DNA from: Mesorhizobium sp. M4B.F.Ca.ET.203.01.1.1
GTDB taxonomy: Bacteria > Pseudomonadota > Alphaproteobacteria > Rhizobiales > Rhizobiaceae
NCBI RefSeq assembly: GCF_004791025.1
Contig: NZ_SRUO01000028.1
Coordinates: 1-32,344 of the forward strand
Direction: 5' to 3'
Length of the DNA stretch: 32,344 nt
The translations under genes were made by a program, and so were the position numbers. Every line of letters begins with the position of its first letter. Within the stretch, counting starts at the first letter, position 1. Below are positions 24,064 through 32,242 of this stretch, one piece after another. Below the pieces are notes generated by a model. That model was not told the DNA's origin. It made no database searches and saw nothing but the letters and a program-made list of their open reading frames with translations.

Positions 24064-24973
24064 TCAGCGCCTTTCGGAATCGCGAAAGACCCCGGTCTCC
24101 ACCTCGTGCATGAAGTGAGCGATGTGCGCCGCGCATTGGCGATGGTGCGTCTCAAGCAGCATGTGGCCGCTTTCAAAGACATGGATTTCGATGGCGTGGA
24201 GGTCGCGATTGTAGGCCATGATCTCATCCACCGCGAAGAAGGCGTCATGGCGGCCCCACAGCACAAGGCAAGCTGGCCGGTGGTTGCGCAAGTAGGCCTG
24301 GATGGCGGGGAAGCGCGCGATGTGTGAGCCATAATCTGTGAAGAGTTCGAACTGAATGTCAGTGTTTCCGGGCCTCTCCAGGCGCTCGGTGTCGAGATGC
24401 CAACTCTCGGGCGGAAACAAGACCTTCAGACGTTCGGGAAGACCGCCGATATACTGGTTGCGGGTGCCCTCGAAATTCATCCAGTCCGGCAGCTTGGCGC
24501 GGTTGTTGTCCGTCGGTTCGGCGAAGAACACCTTGGGTGCGTCCCAATCCGGTCCCAGCCCCTCCTCATGGGCATTGCCGTCCTGGACGATCAGGCCGAG
24601 GATACGATCCGGCCGTCGTGTCGCGAGTTGGTAACCGACGGGCGCGCCGAAGTCGGTGATATAAAGAAAGAACCGCTCGAGACCGAGGGCCTCAATGAAT
24701 GCCTCGATCGTGTTGGCGAGGTTCTCGAACGTGTAGTCATAGGCGTCGGTGGAAGGGGCGGACGAGAAGCCGAAACCGGGCATATCCGGTGCCACCACAT
24801 AGGCTGTCTCCGCCAGTGGCTCGATGATGTTGCGATAGACATGTGAGGAAGTCGGATATCCGTGCAGCAGCAGGATTGCCCGGACGGTCCGGGTCGCCTG
24901 CATGACGGTAGAAGATGTCGAGGCCGTCGGCACGGATGGTTTCGTGGCGTGTCTTGTAAGGATCGCTTCGCAT
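24064..24973 (-). pseudogene. Alpha/beta hydrolase (epoxide hydrolase-like), frameshifted
   Basis: Start ATG 24973 has GGGAGA upstream. The N-terminal part (MRSDPYKTRHETIRADGLDI then FYRHAGDPDRP) is in one frame; from about 24881 the family sequence AILLLHGYPTSSHVYRNIIE continues in another frame. One extra C in the CCC at 24879-24881 explains the shift, since removing it restores a 302-residue protein. Later motifs are intact: TDFGAPVG with the nucleophile Asp, WGRHDAFF with the acid, and SGHMLLETH with the His. If the base is real the gene is dead; if it is a sequencing error the gene is an intact hydrolase. It is divergent from the CGNR regulator. Confidence 0.88.
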
Positions 24974-25044
24974 CGTCTTTCTCCCATGGTTCCCGTGCTG
25001 CTGGCGACGCTCTGGCCTTGAAACCGCATATCTGTATGATGGCG

Positions 25045-25057
25045 GTTACATCGTAAC
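25045..25057. promoter_or_regulatory. GTTAC-N3-GTAAC palindrome, possible CGNR operator
   Basis: GTTAC (25045-25049) and GTAAC (25053-25057) are perfect inverted repeats with a 3-base spacer. They lie between the divergent hydrolase and CGNR regulator genes, where an autoregulatory site would be expected. Confidence 0.5.
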
Positions 25058-25087
25058 TGTGTAATGCGGTTAATGGGATTATGTTCC

Positions 25088-25678
25088 ATGGCGCAGGCCT
25101 ACACCGAATGGGTGCCGGAGCACTTCATAGGCGGGCATTCCGCCCTGGACCTGTCGAACGCCGTGTTCGACCGGCGCGTGCCGGCGCCCGATAATGAGCT
25201 GTTCAAGTCGACCCAGGATGTTGCCAACTGGTTGATGGCTTCAGGGCTTGCCGACCATCACCAGGCGCAGGCCGTTTCCGAGATCGAAGATGGGCGCTTC
25301 GTGGAACGGGTACGCGAAGTCCGTGAAGCGTCTTTTCAGATTTTTGAGCCGATCGCCGCGGGCAAACCGTCCGCGACCGAGCCGCTCAGCGTCCTGTTCT
25401 CATGCGCGGCGAGCCCGCTAGCCACCGGGTCGGTCGACTTGCACGACACCAGACCGCAGCCGAGCCAGTGGCGGGACCCGGATGCCGTCACGGCGTTCCT
25501 TGCTTTGCTGTCGGTCCAAGCCTTCTTCAGCTTGCCGCGGGACAGGCTGCATTCCTGTCCTCGCTGCGGCTGGCTTTTCCTCGATACGTCGCGCGGCGGC
25601 AAACGCCGCTGGTGCAGCATGCGCACCTGCGGCAACCGCGAGAAGGTCTCGCGCCATAGGGGGCATAGCGCCGCCTGA
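25088..25678 (+). CDS. CGNR zinc-finger (ABATE domain) regulator
   Basis: The product is 196 residues from ATG 25088; an in-frame ATG at 25064 adds eight residues and would overlap the divergent gene's upstream region further. The N-terminal ABATE-type domain (GGHSALDLSNAVFDRR) is followed by a C-terminal treble-clef finger: CPRCGWLFLDTSRGGKRRWC, then SMRTCGNREKV. The four cysteines and the CGNR tetrad are all present. Such proteins are likely stress- or ligand-responsive transcription factors. The divergent alpha/beta hydrolase is the likely target. It is convergent with the CNNM gene, two bases apart. Confidence 0.93.
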   Translation: MAQAYTEWVPEHFIGGHSALDLSNAVFDRRVPAPDNELFKSTQDVANWLMASGLADHHQAQAVSEIEDGRFVERVREVREASFQIFEPIAAGKPSATEPLSVLFSCAASPLATGSVDLHDTRPQPSQWRDPDAVTAFLALLSVQAFFSLPRDRLHSCPRCGWLFLDTSRGGKRRWCSMRTCGNREKVSRHRGHSAA

Positions 25679-25680
25679 TG

Positions 25681-26991
25681 TCAGCGCGCGATCTGGCGGT
25701 GACCATCCGGCAGGCGGGTGGCGATCAGCTTGTCGATGCGGCGGCCGTCGAGGTCGACGACCTCGAAGCGCCAGCCCTGCGCGTCGACGCATTCGCCGGT
25801 CGCCGGCAAGTGGTGCAGGTGCGACAGCACATAGCCGGCGACAGTCTCGTAGTCGCGGTTCTCGGGCAGGTCGATGCCGAGCACTTCGGCCATCTCGTCG
25901 GCCTGCATGTAGCCGGCGAGCAGCCAGGAGCCGTCCTCGCGCTTGACGGCATTCTCCTCCTCGCCCGCGTCGAGGTCGGAGCGGAAGACGCCGGTGATCG
26001 CTTCCAGTATGTCGGCGGGCGTGACGATGCCCTCGAAGTGGCCGTACTCGTCATGGACGAGCGCCATCGGCACGTCGGATTCCTTCAACTTCTGCAGCAC
26101 ATCCAGCGCATCGGCCTGATCGTGGACGATGGGCGCGGCGCGCACATGGTGGCGCGGCTCCAGCACCTTGCCGCCGAGGATCGCGGCCAGGACATCGCGT
26201 GTCTGGACGACGCCGACCATGGCATCCACATTGCCGTCGCCGGCCGGCAGGCGCGAATGCTGGGTCTCGATCAGCAGCTTCCTGATGGTCGTCTCGTCTG
26301 ATTGCAGGTTGATCCAGTCGACCTCGGTGCGCGGCGTCATCACCGCGCGCACGGCGCGGTCGCCGAGCCGCATGACGCCGGCGATCATGCGGCGCTCGTC
26401 GGATTCGATGGTGCCGTGATGCTCGGCCTCGGCGACCAGCATCTTGATCTCCTCGTCGGTGACCTTCTCCTCGCTCTCGCCGCGCTGGCCGAGCAGCCAG
26501 AGGACGGCGCGGCCGGAAATGTCGAGCAGGAAGACGAGCGGCGCCGAGATGGTGGCGAGGACGGTCATCGCGGGCGCCGCCCGGACGGCGACGCGCTCGG
26601 GATCGCGCAGCGCGATCTGCTTCGGCACCAGCTCGCCGACAATCAGCGAGGCATAGGTGATGATGGCGACGACGATGCCGACGCCGAGCGGATCGGCAAT
26701 GTTCTCGCGGATGCCGTTCGAGGCGAGGAAGGCGGCCAAGCGCTCGCCGAGCGTGGCGCCCGAAAAGGCGCCGGAGAGAACGCCGACCAGGGTGATGCCG
26801 ATCTGCACCGACGACAGGAACTTGCCGGGATTGGAGCCGAGCGCCAGCGCGCGGCCGGCGCCCTTTACGTTGCGGTCGATCATCGCCTTGAGGCGGGCGG
26901 GGCGTGACGAGACGATGGCAAGCTCGGACATTGCCAGAAGGCCGTTCACGCAGATGAGGACGGCCACGGTGGCGATTTCAACGTATAGCAT
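25681..26991 (-). CDS. CNNM/CBS-domain membrane protein (CorC/HlyC family)
   Basis: The 436-residue protein has an N-terminal CNNM (DUF21) membrane domain (VLICVNGLLAMSELAIVSSR, QIGITLVGVLSGAFSG, SLIVGELVPKQIAL). The CBS-pair region follows, with VMTPRTEVDWI and VHDEYGHFEGIVTPADILEA. A C-terminal CorC_HlyC domain (GSWLLAGYMQADEMAEVLGI) ends the protein. Members are linked to magnesium or cobalt efflux and were formerly called haemolysins. The start ATG 26991 precedes a strongly hydrophobic first segment. Its exact ion is uncertain. Confidence 0.94.
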   Translation of the reverse strand: MLYVEIATVAVLICVNGLLAMSELAIVSSRPARLKAMIDRNVKGAGRALALGSNPGKFLSSVQIGITLVGVLSGAFSGATLGERLAAFLASNGIRENIADPLGVGIVVAIITYASLIVGELVPKQIALRDPERVAVRAAPAMTVLATISAPLVFLLDISGRAVLWLLGQRGESEEKVTDEEIKMLVAEAEHHGTIESDERRMIAGVMRLGDRAVRAVMTPRTEVDWINLQSDETTIRKLLIETQHSRLPAGDGNVDAMVGVVQTRDVLAAILGGKVLEPRHHVRAAPIVHDQADALDVLQKLKESDVPMALVHDEYGHFEGIVTPADILEAITGVFRSDLDAGEEENAVKREDGSWLLAGYMQADEMAEVLGIDLPENRDYETVAGYVLSHLHHLPATGECVDAQGWRFEVVDLDGRRIDKLIATRLPDGHRQIAR

Positions 26992-27025
26992 GAGGGGTCA
27001 ATAGCATTGCTGCAGTGCATTCGAA

Positions 27026-27047
27026 AATAGCAGCGGCTATTGTTTTT
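27026..27047. terminator. Bidirectional terminator-like hairpin
   Basis: AATAGC and GCTATT form a 6-base stem with an AGCG loop. On the plus strand GTTTTT follows; on the minus strand TTTTCG follows. On the minus strand it would end the LssY_C gene transcript (stop codon at 27091) before the CNNM gene. Confidence 0.5.
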
Positions 27048-27090
27048 CGGGGCGGCGTGCTGGTGCTGGGCAAAGATTGGCGCAAATACG

Positions 27091-27798
27091 CTAGGGCAGC
27101 GTCTTCAACACCCCGACCACCGCCATGCCATCGGTGAAGTACGGATCGCCGCCGCCGTTGCGTCCGGTCTTCGTCGCGCCGATGCCAGCCATTTCGCTGG
27201 TCGAGGCAAGCAGGCCAGCCTTGGCGAGGTCGCCGACGAGGAAGTCGCGCTCGGCGTCGATGTCGGGGGCGATGTGATGGGTTATCGCTCCGGTGTCGTG
27301 GCTGAGGCCGACGCCACGGTCGAAGCTCGCGGCACCGAGCCAGAGCGGACGACCGTCATCGCCGACCGTGTTGGTCTGCCAGAAGCGGACATGGTGGCGC
27401 TGGTCGGCACTGTCGCCGACCGGCTTTTCGAAGGCCAGGTCCTGGGCGCGGCCCTCGAACAGCAGCCTGCTCATCGGCGCATCGGGATAGGGACGCGAAA
27501 ACAACACGCTTTCGCCGATGTCGATGGCGGTTCTCAGCGAGACGGCGTCGGCCGTGTCCCAGCCGGCGACGGCGAAGGCGTGCACCACCTCCTTTTCGGT
27601 GCCGACAAGGCCGACATTGATCGGGTCGCCCGGAATGCCTTGCGGCGTATGCGTCACCATTTCGAAGTGCTGCGTGCGATAGCCGCGCTCGCGCCAGGTC
27701 CAGAATTCCGGCGCGGCGACGTAGGCCAGTCCCAGATATCCGGCGCAAAGTGCCGCCAGCCAGGTCGACGCGCGCCGCCGAAGGCTTCGCTTACTCAC
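27091..27798 (-). CDS. LssY_C-domain protein, membrane-anchored
   Basis: The product is 235 residues. After a basic N-terminus and one hydrophobic segment (STWLAALCAGYLGLAYVAAP), the protein follows the LssY C-terminal domain: GDPINVGLVGTEKEVVHAF, AGWDTADAVSLRTAIDI, RPYPDAPMSRLLFEGRAQDL and RHHVRFWQTN. LssY is named from a Legionella type I secretion locus, but the domain's biochemical role is unknown. It is downstream of an extensin-like gene (about 70 bases) on the same strand and may share its transcript. Confidence 0.88.
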   Translation of the reverse strand: MSKRSLRRRASTWLAALCAGYLGLAYVAAPEFWTWRERGYRTQHFEMVTHTPQGIPGDPINVGLVGTEKEVVHAFAVAGWDTADAVSLRTAIDIGESVLFSRPYPDAPMSRLLFEGRAQDLAFEKPVGDSADQRHHVRFWQTNTVGDDGRPLWLGAASFDRGVGLSHDTGAITHHIAPDIDAERDFLVGDLAKAGLLASTSEMAGIGATKTGRNGGGDPYFTDGMAVVGVLKTLP

Positions 27799-27871
27799 GA
27801 GAGGCCACTCCCAAACGCATGCGTCACCTTATGCGCCGTTGCATGGGTTGGGCAAAGGGAACCGCTCGTCG

Positions 27872-28738
27872 TCAGCGGCAGGCGCGGTAGCCGTTCCTGC
27901 GGTTCTTGATGTCGAAATGGAAATGGTTGCGGTGGTCGTAATTGTAGCCGGGGCCGAGCACCGTGGTGAAATACTGGCAGCCGTCGGCGCGCACATTGTT
28001 GAGGAAGCCGCGGGTGCGGAAGGCGAACAGGCCGGGCTTGCGCACGTCGATGTCGTCGCCGTTGTTGAGCTCGATGCTCATGACGTCGAGCGCGTTGCCC
28101 TTGCCGTGCTCGGACAGGACGCCTTCGCCGGCGATGTTGCGGCAGGAATAGCTGGACCCCTGGTGGATGGTCCTGACGCCTGAGAAATAACGCCAGCGAG
28201 CGGCAGGCACCAGCTCGTTCCTGGTCCAGGTTGCGAAGGTGGCAGCCATGTTGCAGGTCAGCGTCGCGGCGGGCTTCATCTGGACGCTGCCGATGGCCGA
28301 AACCCTGACCGGAAAGTCGATGCCGCACTGGCCCTCATGGATCGGCTGGACATCGGTGTAGGCGACGCCGAGGCGCTTCAGCTCGTTGCGGCAGTCGACC
28401 TCGCTGGCCGGCATCTGCTCGGTCGGCGACATCGGCTCGTCCATGCGCGGATAGGCGGCGGTCACGTAGGGGTTGGACGGAACGAGGCGCTGCATGCCGG
28501 AATACTGTGGCGTTGAATATTGGGGCACTGAATATTGGGGCGCTGAATATTGGGGCGCCTCGGGGACGGCGGCGGTCTGGTTGCCGACATCGACTGCAGG
28601 CTGCAGCGAGAACACGTCGCCGGTGTTGCAGGCCGATACGGTCGCGATGGCAAGCAGCGTCACCAGCCTGGCGGCAGCGGAGCGCGCACGATTGTTCTGT
28701 CGCGCCATGGCAAGCACGGCGCCAAGTCTTCCGGCCAT
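27872..28738 (-). CDS. Extensin-like lipoprotein with PQYS repeats
   Basis: The product is 288 residues. The N-terminus ends in a lipobox (LLAIATVSAC), so it is a probable lipoprotein. Next is a tandem PQYS repeat linker. The C-terminal Extensin-like_C domain (VDCRNELKRLGV, CNMAATFATWTRNELVPAA, SEHGKGNALDVMSIEL, YDHRNHFHFDIKN) has many cysteines. SxHxxGxAxD and HxH fit the zinc pattern of M15-type D,D-peptidases. I infer an outer- or inner-membrane lipoprotein that binds or cleaves the cell wall. ATG 28708 is an alternative start. Confidence 0.88.
   Translation of the reverse strand: MAGRLGAVLAMARQNNRARSAAARLVTLLAIATVSACNTGDVFSLQPAVDVGNQTAAVPEAPQYSAPQYSVPQYSTPQYSGMQRLVPSNPYVTAAYPRMDEPMSPTEQMPASEVDCRNELKRLGVAYTDVQPIHEGQCGIDFPVRVSAIGSVQMKPAATLTCNMAATFATWTRNELVPAARWRYFSGVRTIHQGSSYSCRNIAGEGVLSEHGKGNALDVMSIELNNGDDIDVRKPGLFAFRTRGFLNNVRADGCQYFTTVLGPGYNYDHRNHFHFDIKNRRNGYRACR
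28500..28559 (-). repeat. Four 15-base tandem repeats encoding PQYSx
   Basis: On the plus strand the units are GAATATTGGGGCGCT with variants at 28500-28514 (most diverged), 28515-28529, 28530-28544 and 28545-28559. They code for APQYS, VPQYS and similar pentamers in the lipoprotein linker. Units of this kind can change number by slippage. Confidence 0.9.
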
Positions 28739-28876
28739 TGATAGGCGTCCCGTCCCAGAGCTGATCCCGCAGGGGTCATGCTGCCGATGGCATAAGGTTA
28801 ATCCGCAAGAGTAAAGGAAAGATCAGCGCCCGCATTCACGCCTGGGGCCGAATTGCGGCGGTCACGAATTGCGGGG

Positions 28877-30034
28877 TCACTGGCAGAAGGTGCCGCCGTG
28901 GCGGCGCGGCTCCAGGTCGAGGTGGAAGTGCAGCGAATGGTCGGCATCGCTGCCCGGGCCAAGCACCGTCTTGAACGGTCCGCAGGCGGCCTTGCGCACC
29001 GTGCCCAGGAATTGCGCGTCCTGTTCGGGCGGCGCCGGCCCGACCTCGATTTTCCTGCCGTCCGCCAGCGTGAAGCTGGCAATGTCGAGCGCGTTGCCGA
29101 AAGCGTGCTCCGACATCTTGCCTCCGTTGTGGCGCGCCCGGCAGACGAAGGCGGAAGCCTGGCCGATCGACTTCAATTTTGTGCCGAACTTGGCCTCGAC
29201 GGCAGGCTGGATGATTTCGGCGGTGAAGCGTGCCGCCGCCTCGGCCATCGCGCAGTTCAATTCGGCGCCGGGGCTGATAGCCATGGATTTGCCCAGCGTC
29301 TTCAGCACGATCGGGTAGGGGATCGAGCAGCCAATCTCGGGTTCCTGCTCGGCCTTGTGTTCCTCGAAGTCGACGCCCATCGATGTCAGCCGACGGCGGC
29401 AGGCCAGTTCCTCCTCCGGCATCTGTTGCTCGGGAAGGATCGCCGAACGAGGATCGGGCGGCGGTTTGTTGTCGCCGGATTCAGCCGGTTTTTCAGGTGG
29501 CTTCGGCGCGACGGCGGGCGGCTCGACCTCCGGTTCCGCCTTGTCGGGTCTTTGCGTCGGAATCGGCGCCGCGGCCGGCGCTTCAGGTTGAGTTTCCATC
29601 TCTGTTGACGGCTCCGGGGCCGAAGGCTCGGGCCGCTGCCGCTCCTCCTGCGGAGACTTGTCCTGATCGATCCGGTCGGATGCGTCGGCGTCCCTTGGTC
29701 CTGCAGCCTTCCGCTCTTCCTTCGTGGCGGCATCGGTCTGTTGCGCTTCCGCGGGACGTGGCTCCGGTACCGAAACATCGGCGGGTAAGGTCGGCTGATC
29801 CTGCGTTTGGTGCTGCGTCAGCTCTGACGCGATATGCCGCTTGCCCCGCGATCTCACGCGGTGCTTGCTCCTCGGCCTCAGGGGCTGATCGGCCCGCTGC
29901 GTCAACGGCTGCTCCAGACGCGGTGTCAGCGGCTGCCTGTGACGATGCCTGGCATCGGCCGGCGTGATCAGCAAAACCGCCGCTGCCAAAGGCAGCGCCA
30001 GCCTGAAAAATCCGGAAATGCTCAGCGTTGCCAT
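28877..30034 (-). CDS. Extensin-like secreted protein with long Pro/Glu linker
   Basis: The product is 385 residues from ATG 30034, beginning with a signal peptide (RLALPLAAAVLLITPADA). About 190 residues of Pro/Glu/Gln/Ala-rich, repeat-poor linker follow. Then comes an Extensin-like_C domain: ACRRRLTSMGVDFEEH, LNCAMAEAAARFTAEIIQPA, SEHAFGNALDIASFTLADGR, GPGSDADHSLHFHLDLEPR. The His/Asp/His zinc-type pattern is kept. It is a paralog of the neighbouring lipoprotein (27872-28738), 138 bases away on the same strand. The long disordered linker could span the periplasm or the peptidoglycan. An ATG of the longer open frame (30244) lies in non-family sequence. Confidence 0.9.
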   Translation of the reverse strand: MATLSISGFFRLALPLAAAVLLITPADARHRHRQPLTPRLEQPLTQRADQPLRPRSKHRVRSRGKRHIASELTQHQTQDQPTLPADVSVPEPRPAEAQQTDAATKEERKAAGPRDADASDRIDQDKSPQEERQRPEPSAPEPSTEMETQPEAPAAAPIPTQRPDKAEPEVEPPAVAPKPPEKPAESGDNKPPPDPRSAILPEQQMPEEELACRRRLTSMGVDFEEHKAEQEPEIGCSIPYPIVLKTLGKSMAISPGAELNCAMAEAAARFTAEIIQPAVEAKFGTKLKSIGQASAFVCRARHNGGKMSEHAFGNALDIASFTLADGRKIEVGPAPPEQDAQFLGTVRKAACGPFKTVLGPGSDADHSLHFHLDLEPRRHGGTFCQ

Positions 30035-30110
30035 CGCCCGGAAACGGCGTCGGCATGGCGAAGTTGCCTTCGAAGGCGCATCCGACCGATCACAATCGGT
30101 TACCAACGCG

Positions 30111-30536
30111 TTACGCGCCGATCGCTTCCAGCCCTTCCTCCAGCCAGTCGGCGAGCAGCGGCATGCCGAGCAGATATTTGGCCGTGCGCTTGTTGGCGCG
30201 CTCGCGCGCGGCGGCCAGCGCGTCGGCCCATTCGGCGGCGTCATAGTCGCCGCGGCCGACCCAGGCGAGGGCGATCAGCTCGGCCGCTTCGTCGACATTG
30301 AGGTCGTCGATCAGCTCGCGCAGCTCCTCCTCGGTCAGGTTTTCCGAGCTCTCCTCGACGAGACCGTCATGATGGTGGCTGTCGCGGGTGTCGCCGTCGA
30401 ACTCGATTTCGTGCTCGGCGCCGTCGGCATAGTCCTCGTTGACGGCCGCGCTCAGCGCCTTGGCCTTGAGAATGAACAGGCGCACGGTATCGGGACCGAT
30501 CGAAAGCTCCCATTCCTTTTCGAGGCGCTGCTGCAC
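30111..30536 (-). CDS. DUF3775 domain protein
   Basis: The 141-residue product matches my memory of DUF3775: LSIGPDTVRLFILKAKALSA, ENLTEEELRELIDDLNVDEA, AELIALAWVGRGDYDAAEW and KYLLGMPLLADWLEEGLEAI. It is acidic and probably cytoplasmic; the function is unknown. GTG 30536 has GGAG at seven bases, while ATG 30551 has GGAG only two bases away, so I prefer the GTG. Confidence 0.85.
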   Translation of the reverse strand: MQQRLEKEWELSIGPDTVRLFILKAKALSAAVNEDYADGAEHEIEFDGDTRDSHHHDGLVEESSENLTEEELRELIDDLNVDEAAELIALAWVGRGDYDAAEWADALAAARERANKRTAKYLLGMPLLADWLEEGLEAIGA

Positions 30537-30726
30537 TGGCCTGCTCCGCATGCTCCATCGGCCGTTTGCCGGATGATAGCGGATTTGTGGCGCGCGTCAC
30601 GTCATGTTCGGCCTGTTTCAGGCAAAATGCCGGTGGTGCGCAGGTTTTTCACGCGCTCCGCTTTTCCGGGATGAAAGAAGGCAGGCCCGGCGTTAATATC
30701 CCATTGTCATTCTCAAGGAGGCTCCG

Positions 30727-31260
30727 ATGCGCAGACGTTTGCTGATCCAGGTCATGGCTGTTGTGGCTTTGCCGCTCTTTGTGGCGCCCGCCTTCACGGC
30801 CGGCGAGGGTGGAGGCGGCGGCAGCCCGACCGAGAAGTGCAAGAAGGGCGAGGTCTGGGACAAGAAGAAGCAGAAATGCGTGACGCCGAAGTACGGCATG
30901 CTGGACGACGACAACATCTATGAGGCGGGCCACGATCTTGCGATGGCCGGGCGCTATGACGAGGCGATCGCCGTGCTCAGCCTTGCGGCCAACAAGCAGG
31001 ATCCGCGCATCCTCAACTATCTCGGCTATTCGCATCGCCATTCCGGCCGCATCACCGTCGGCCTCGGCTATTACGAGGAAGCCTTGCGCATCAATCCCGA
31101 CTACACGTTGGTGCGCGAATATCTCGGCGAGGCGCATCTGCAGATCGGCGACCTTGCGGGCGCCCGCGAACAGCTCAGCGAAATCGAGAAGCGCACCGGC
31201 AAGGGCTCGCGCGAATACGGCATGCTGGCCGAGCAGATCGACCATTTCCTGAGAAGCTGA
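30727..31260 (+). CDS. Secreted TPR-repeat protein
   Basis: The product is 177 residues, with AAGGAGGCTCCG directly before the ATG, an excellent ribosome site. A signal peptide (LIQVMAVVALPLFVAPAFTA) is followed by a small two-cysteine segment (CKKGEVWDKKKQKCV). At least two TPR units come next (YEAGHDLAMAGRYDEAIAVL and YLGYSHRHSGRITVGLGYYE). It is probably a periplasmic adaptor; no partner is visible. A strong terminator follows. Confidence 0.9.
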   Translation: MRRRLLIQVMAVVALPLFVAPAFTAGEGGGGGSPTEKCKKGEVWDKKKQKCVTPKYGMLDDDNIYEAGHDLAMAGRYDEAIAVLSLAANKQDPRILNYLGYSHRHSGRITVGLGYYEEALRINPDYTLVREYLGEAHLQIGDLAGAREQLSEIEKRTGKGSREYGMLAEQIDHFLRS

Positions 31261-31281
31261 TTCGACCTCGACACCCTTTCC

Positions 31282-31313
31282 AGCCGGCTGCGAGCGATCG
31301 TAGCCGGCTTTTT
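31282..31313 (+). terminator. Intrinsic terminator after the TPR gene
   Basis: AGCCGGCT (31282-31289) pairs with AGCCGGCT (31302-31309), which is self-complementary, and a T-run to 31313 follows. Confidence 0.8.
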
Positions 31314-31419
31314 GTTGCCGCGCCGGCAAAGGAATGCTTTGGCGGCGATCGCCCTTGCGAAAGCAGCGGATGATTTTTCAAAACCGGATTTTTTGGCGTG
31401 AAAAACGCGCAAACATTGC

Positions 31420-31544
31420 TATATTCAGGCAAATTGCGGTGAAACGGTTCCGTTAGCCCAAGGCTGCCGGACCGTTTTCTTTTTGTACCCATCGACAAGG
31501 GCCATCCCCGAAAAACGGGGGTGGCGGCAGGAAAGGTCAGGCAT
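31420..31544 (+). promoter_or_regulatory. greA leader with attenuator-like terminator and RBS-proximal hairpin
   Basis: A TATATT -10-like element (31420-31425) has no clear -35 box. Downstream, AACGGT/ACCGTT (31443-31448, 31471-31476), CCG/CGG and AGCC/GGCT stack into one hairpin with a T-rich tail (TTTTCTTTTT, 31475-31484). Then CCATCCCCG (31502-31510) and CGGGGGTGG (31516-31524) form a 9-base stem just before the Shine-Dalgarno region (AGGAAAGG). The first hairpin looks like a premature terminator and the second could affect translation. Confidence 0.6.
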
Positions 31545-32018
31545 ATGAACAAGGTCCCGATGACAGGCGAGGGGTTCGCGTCATTGAAGGAAGAACTGCG
31601 CTGGCGCCAGCAGGAAGAGCGGCCGCGCATCATCGAGGCGATCTCCGAGGCGCGCTCGCATGGCGACCTTTCCGAAAACGCCGAATACCACGCGGCCAAA
31701 GAGGCGCAGAGCCACAATGAAGGCCGCGTCAACGAGCTCGAGGACCTGATCGCGCGGGCCGAGGTGATCGACGTCACCAAGCTCAGCGGCGACAAGGTCA
31801 AGTTCGGCGCCACCGTGGTGCTGGTCGACGAGGACACCGAGGAGAAGAAGACCTACCAGATCGTCGGCGACCAGGAAGCGGACGTGAAGTCTGGCCGCAT
31901 CTCGATCTCCTCGCCGATCGCGCGCGCCCTCATCGGCAAGGAAGTCGGCGACGCCATCGAGGTCAACGCGCCCGGGGGCGCCCGGGGGTATGAGATCGTC
32001 CAGGTGCAATTCATCTGA
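31545..32018 (+). CDS. greA: Transcript cleavage factor GreA
   Basis: GreA enters the RNA polymerase secondary channel and triggers cleavage of backtracked RNA. It has 157 residues, the usual length. The N-terminal coiled coil carries the tip loop ARSHGDLSENAEYHAAKE, including the conserved Asp and Glu that coordinate the active-site Mg. The C-terminal FKBP-like domain is DKVKFGATVVLVDEDTEEKK to SPIARALIGKEVGD and GYEIVQVQFI. ATG 31545 is the family start; the open frame extends eight residues upstream. Its leader is unusually structured. Confidence 0.97.
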   Translation: MNKVPMTGEGFASLKEELRWRQQEERPRIIEAISEARSHGDLSENAEYHAAKEAQSHNEGRVNELEDLIARAEVIDVTKLSGDKVKFGATVVLVDEDTEEKKTYQIVGDQEADVKSGRISISSPIARALIGKEVGDAIEVNAPGGARGYEIVQVQFI

Positions 32019-32102
32019 GGGAAGTTGAGGGGGCAGGATTTGTCCCTGAATTGCGCTATTCCAATCCAAGGATGGCGCCGCCCCTCATCGCCCTGCCGGG
32101 CA

Positions 32103-32130
32103 CTTCTCCCCGTATAGTGACGGGGAGAAG
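32103..32130. repeat. CTTCTCCCCGT palindrome, copy 1
   Basis: Eleven-base arms CTTCTCCCCGT (32103-32113) and ACGGGGAGAAG (32120-32130) with a 6-base loop. It is the inverted counterpart of the copy at 32201-32227, and the two enclose about 70 bases of non-coding DNA. It may also serve as a transcript-end hairpin for greA. Confidence 0.8.
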
Positions 32131-32200
32131 GACGCCGTCACCTGATGATTTCGCCAACCGGAAACGCTGAAAAGTGGCGCTGAATTTCGCGCTTAGCTCC

Positions 32201-32227
32201 CTTCTCCCCGTTACTATACGGGGAGAG
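32201..32227. repeat. CTTCTCCCCGT palindrome, copy 2, truncated at its right arm
   Basis: CTTCTCCCCGT (32201-32211) and ACGGGGAGA (32218-32226) match, but the expected outer bases of the right arm are replaced (GCGACTG instead of AGG). The break lies 16 bases from the transposase stop codon and is a plausible IS110 insertion boundary. Confidence 0.7.
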
Positions 32228-32242
32228 CGACTGTCTTGGCTG

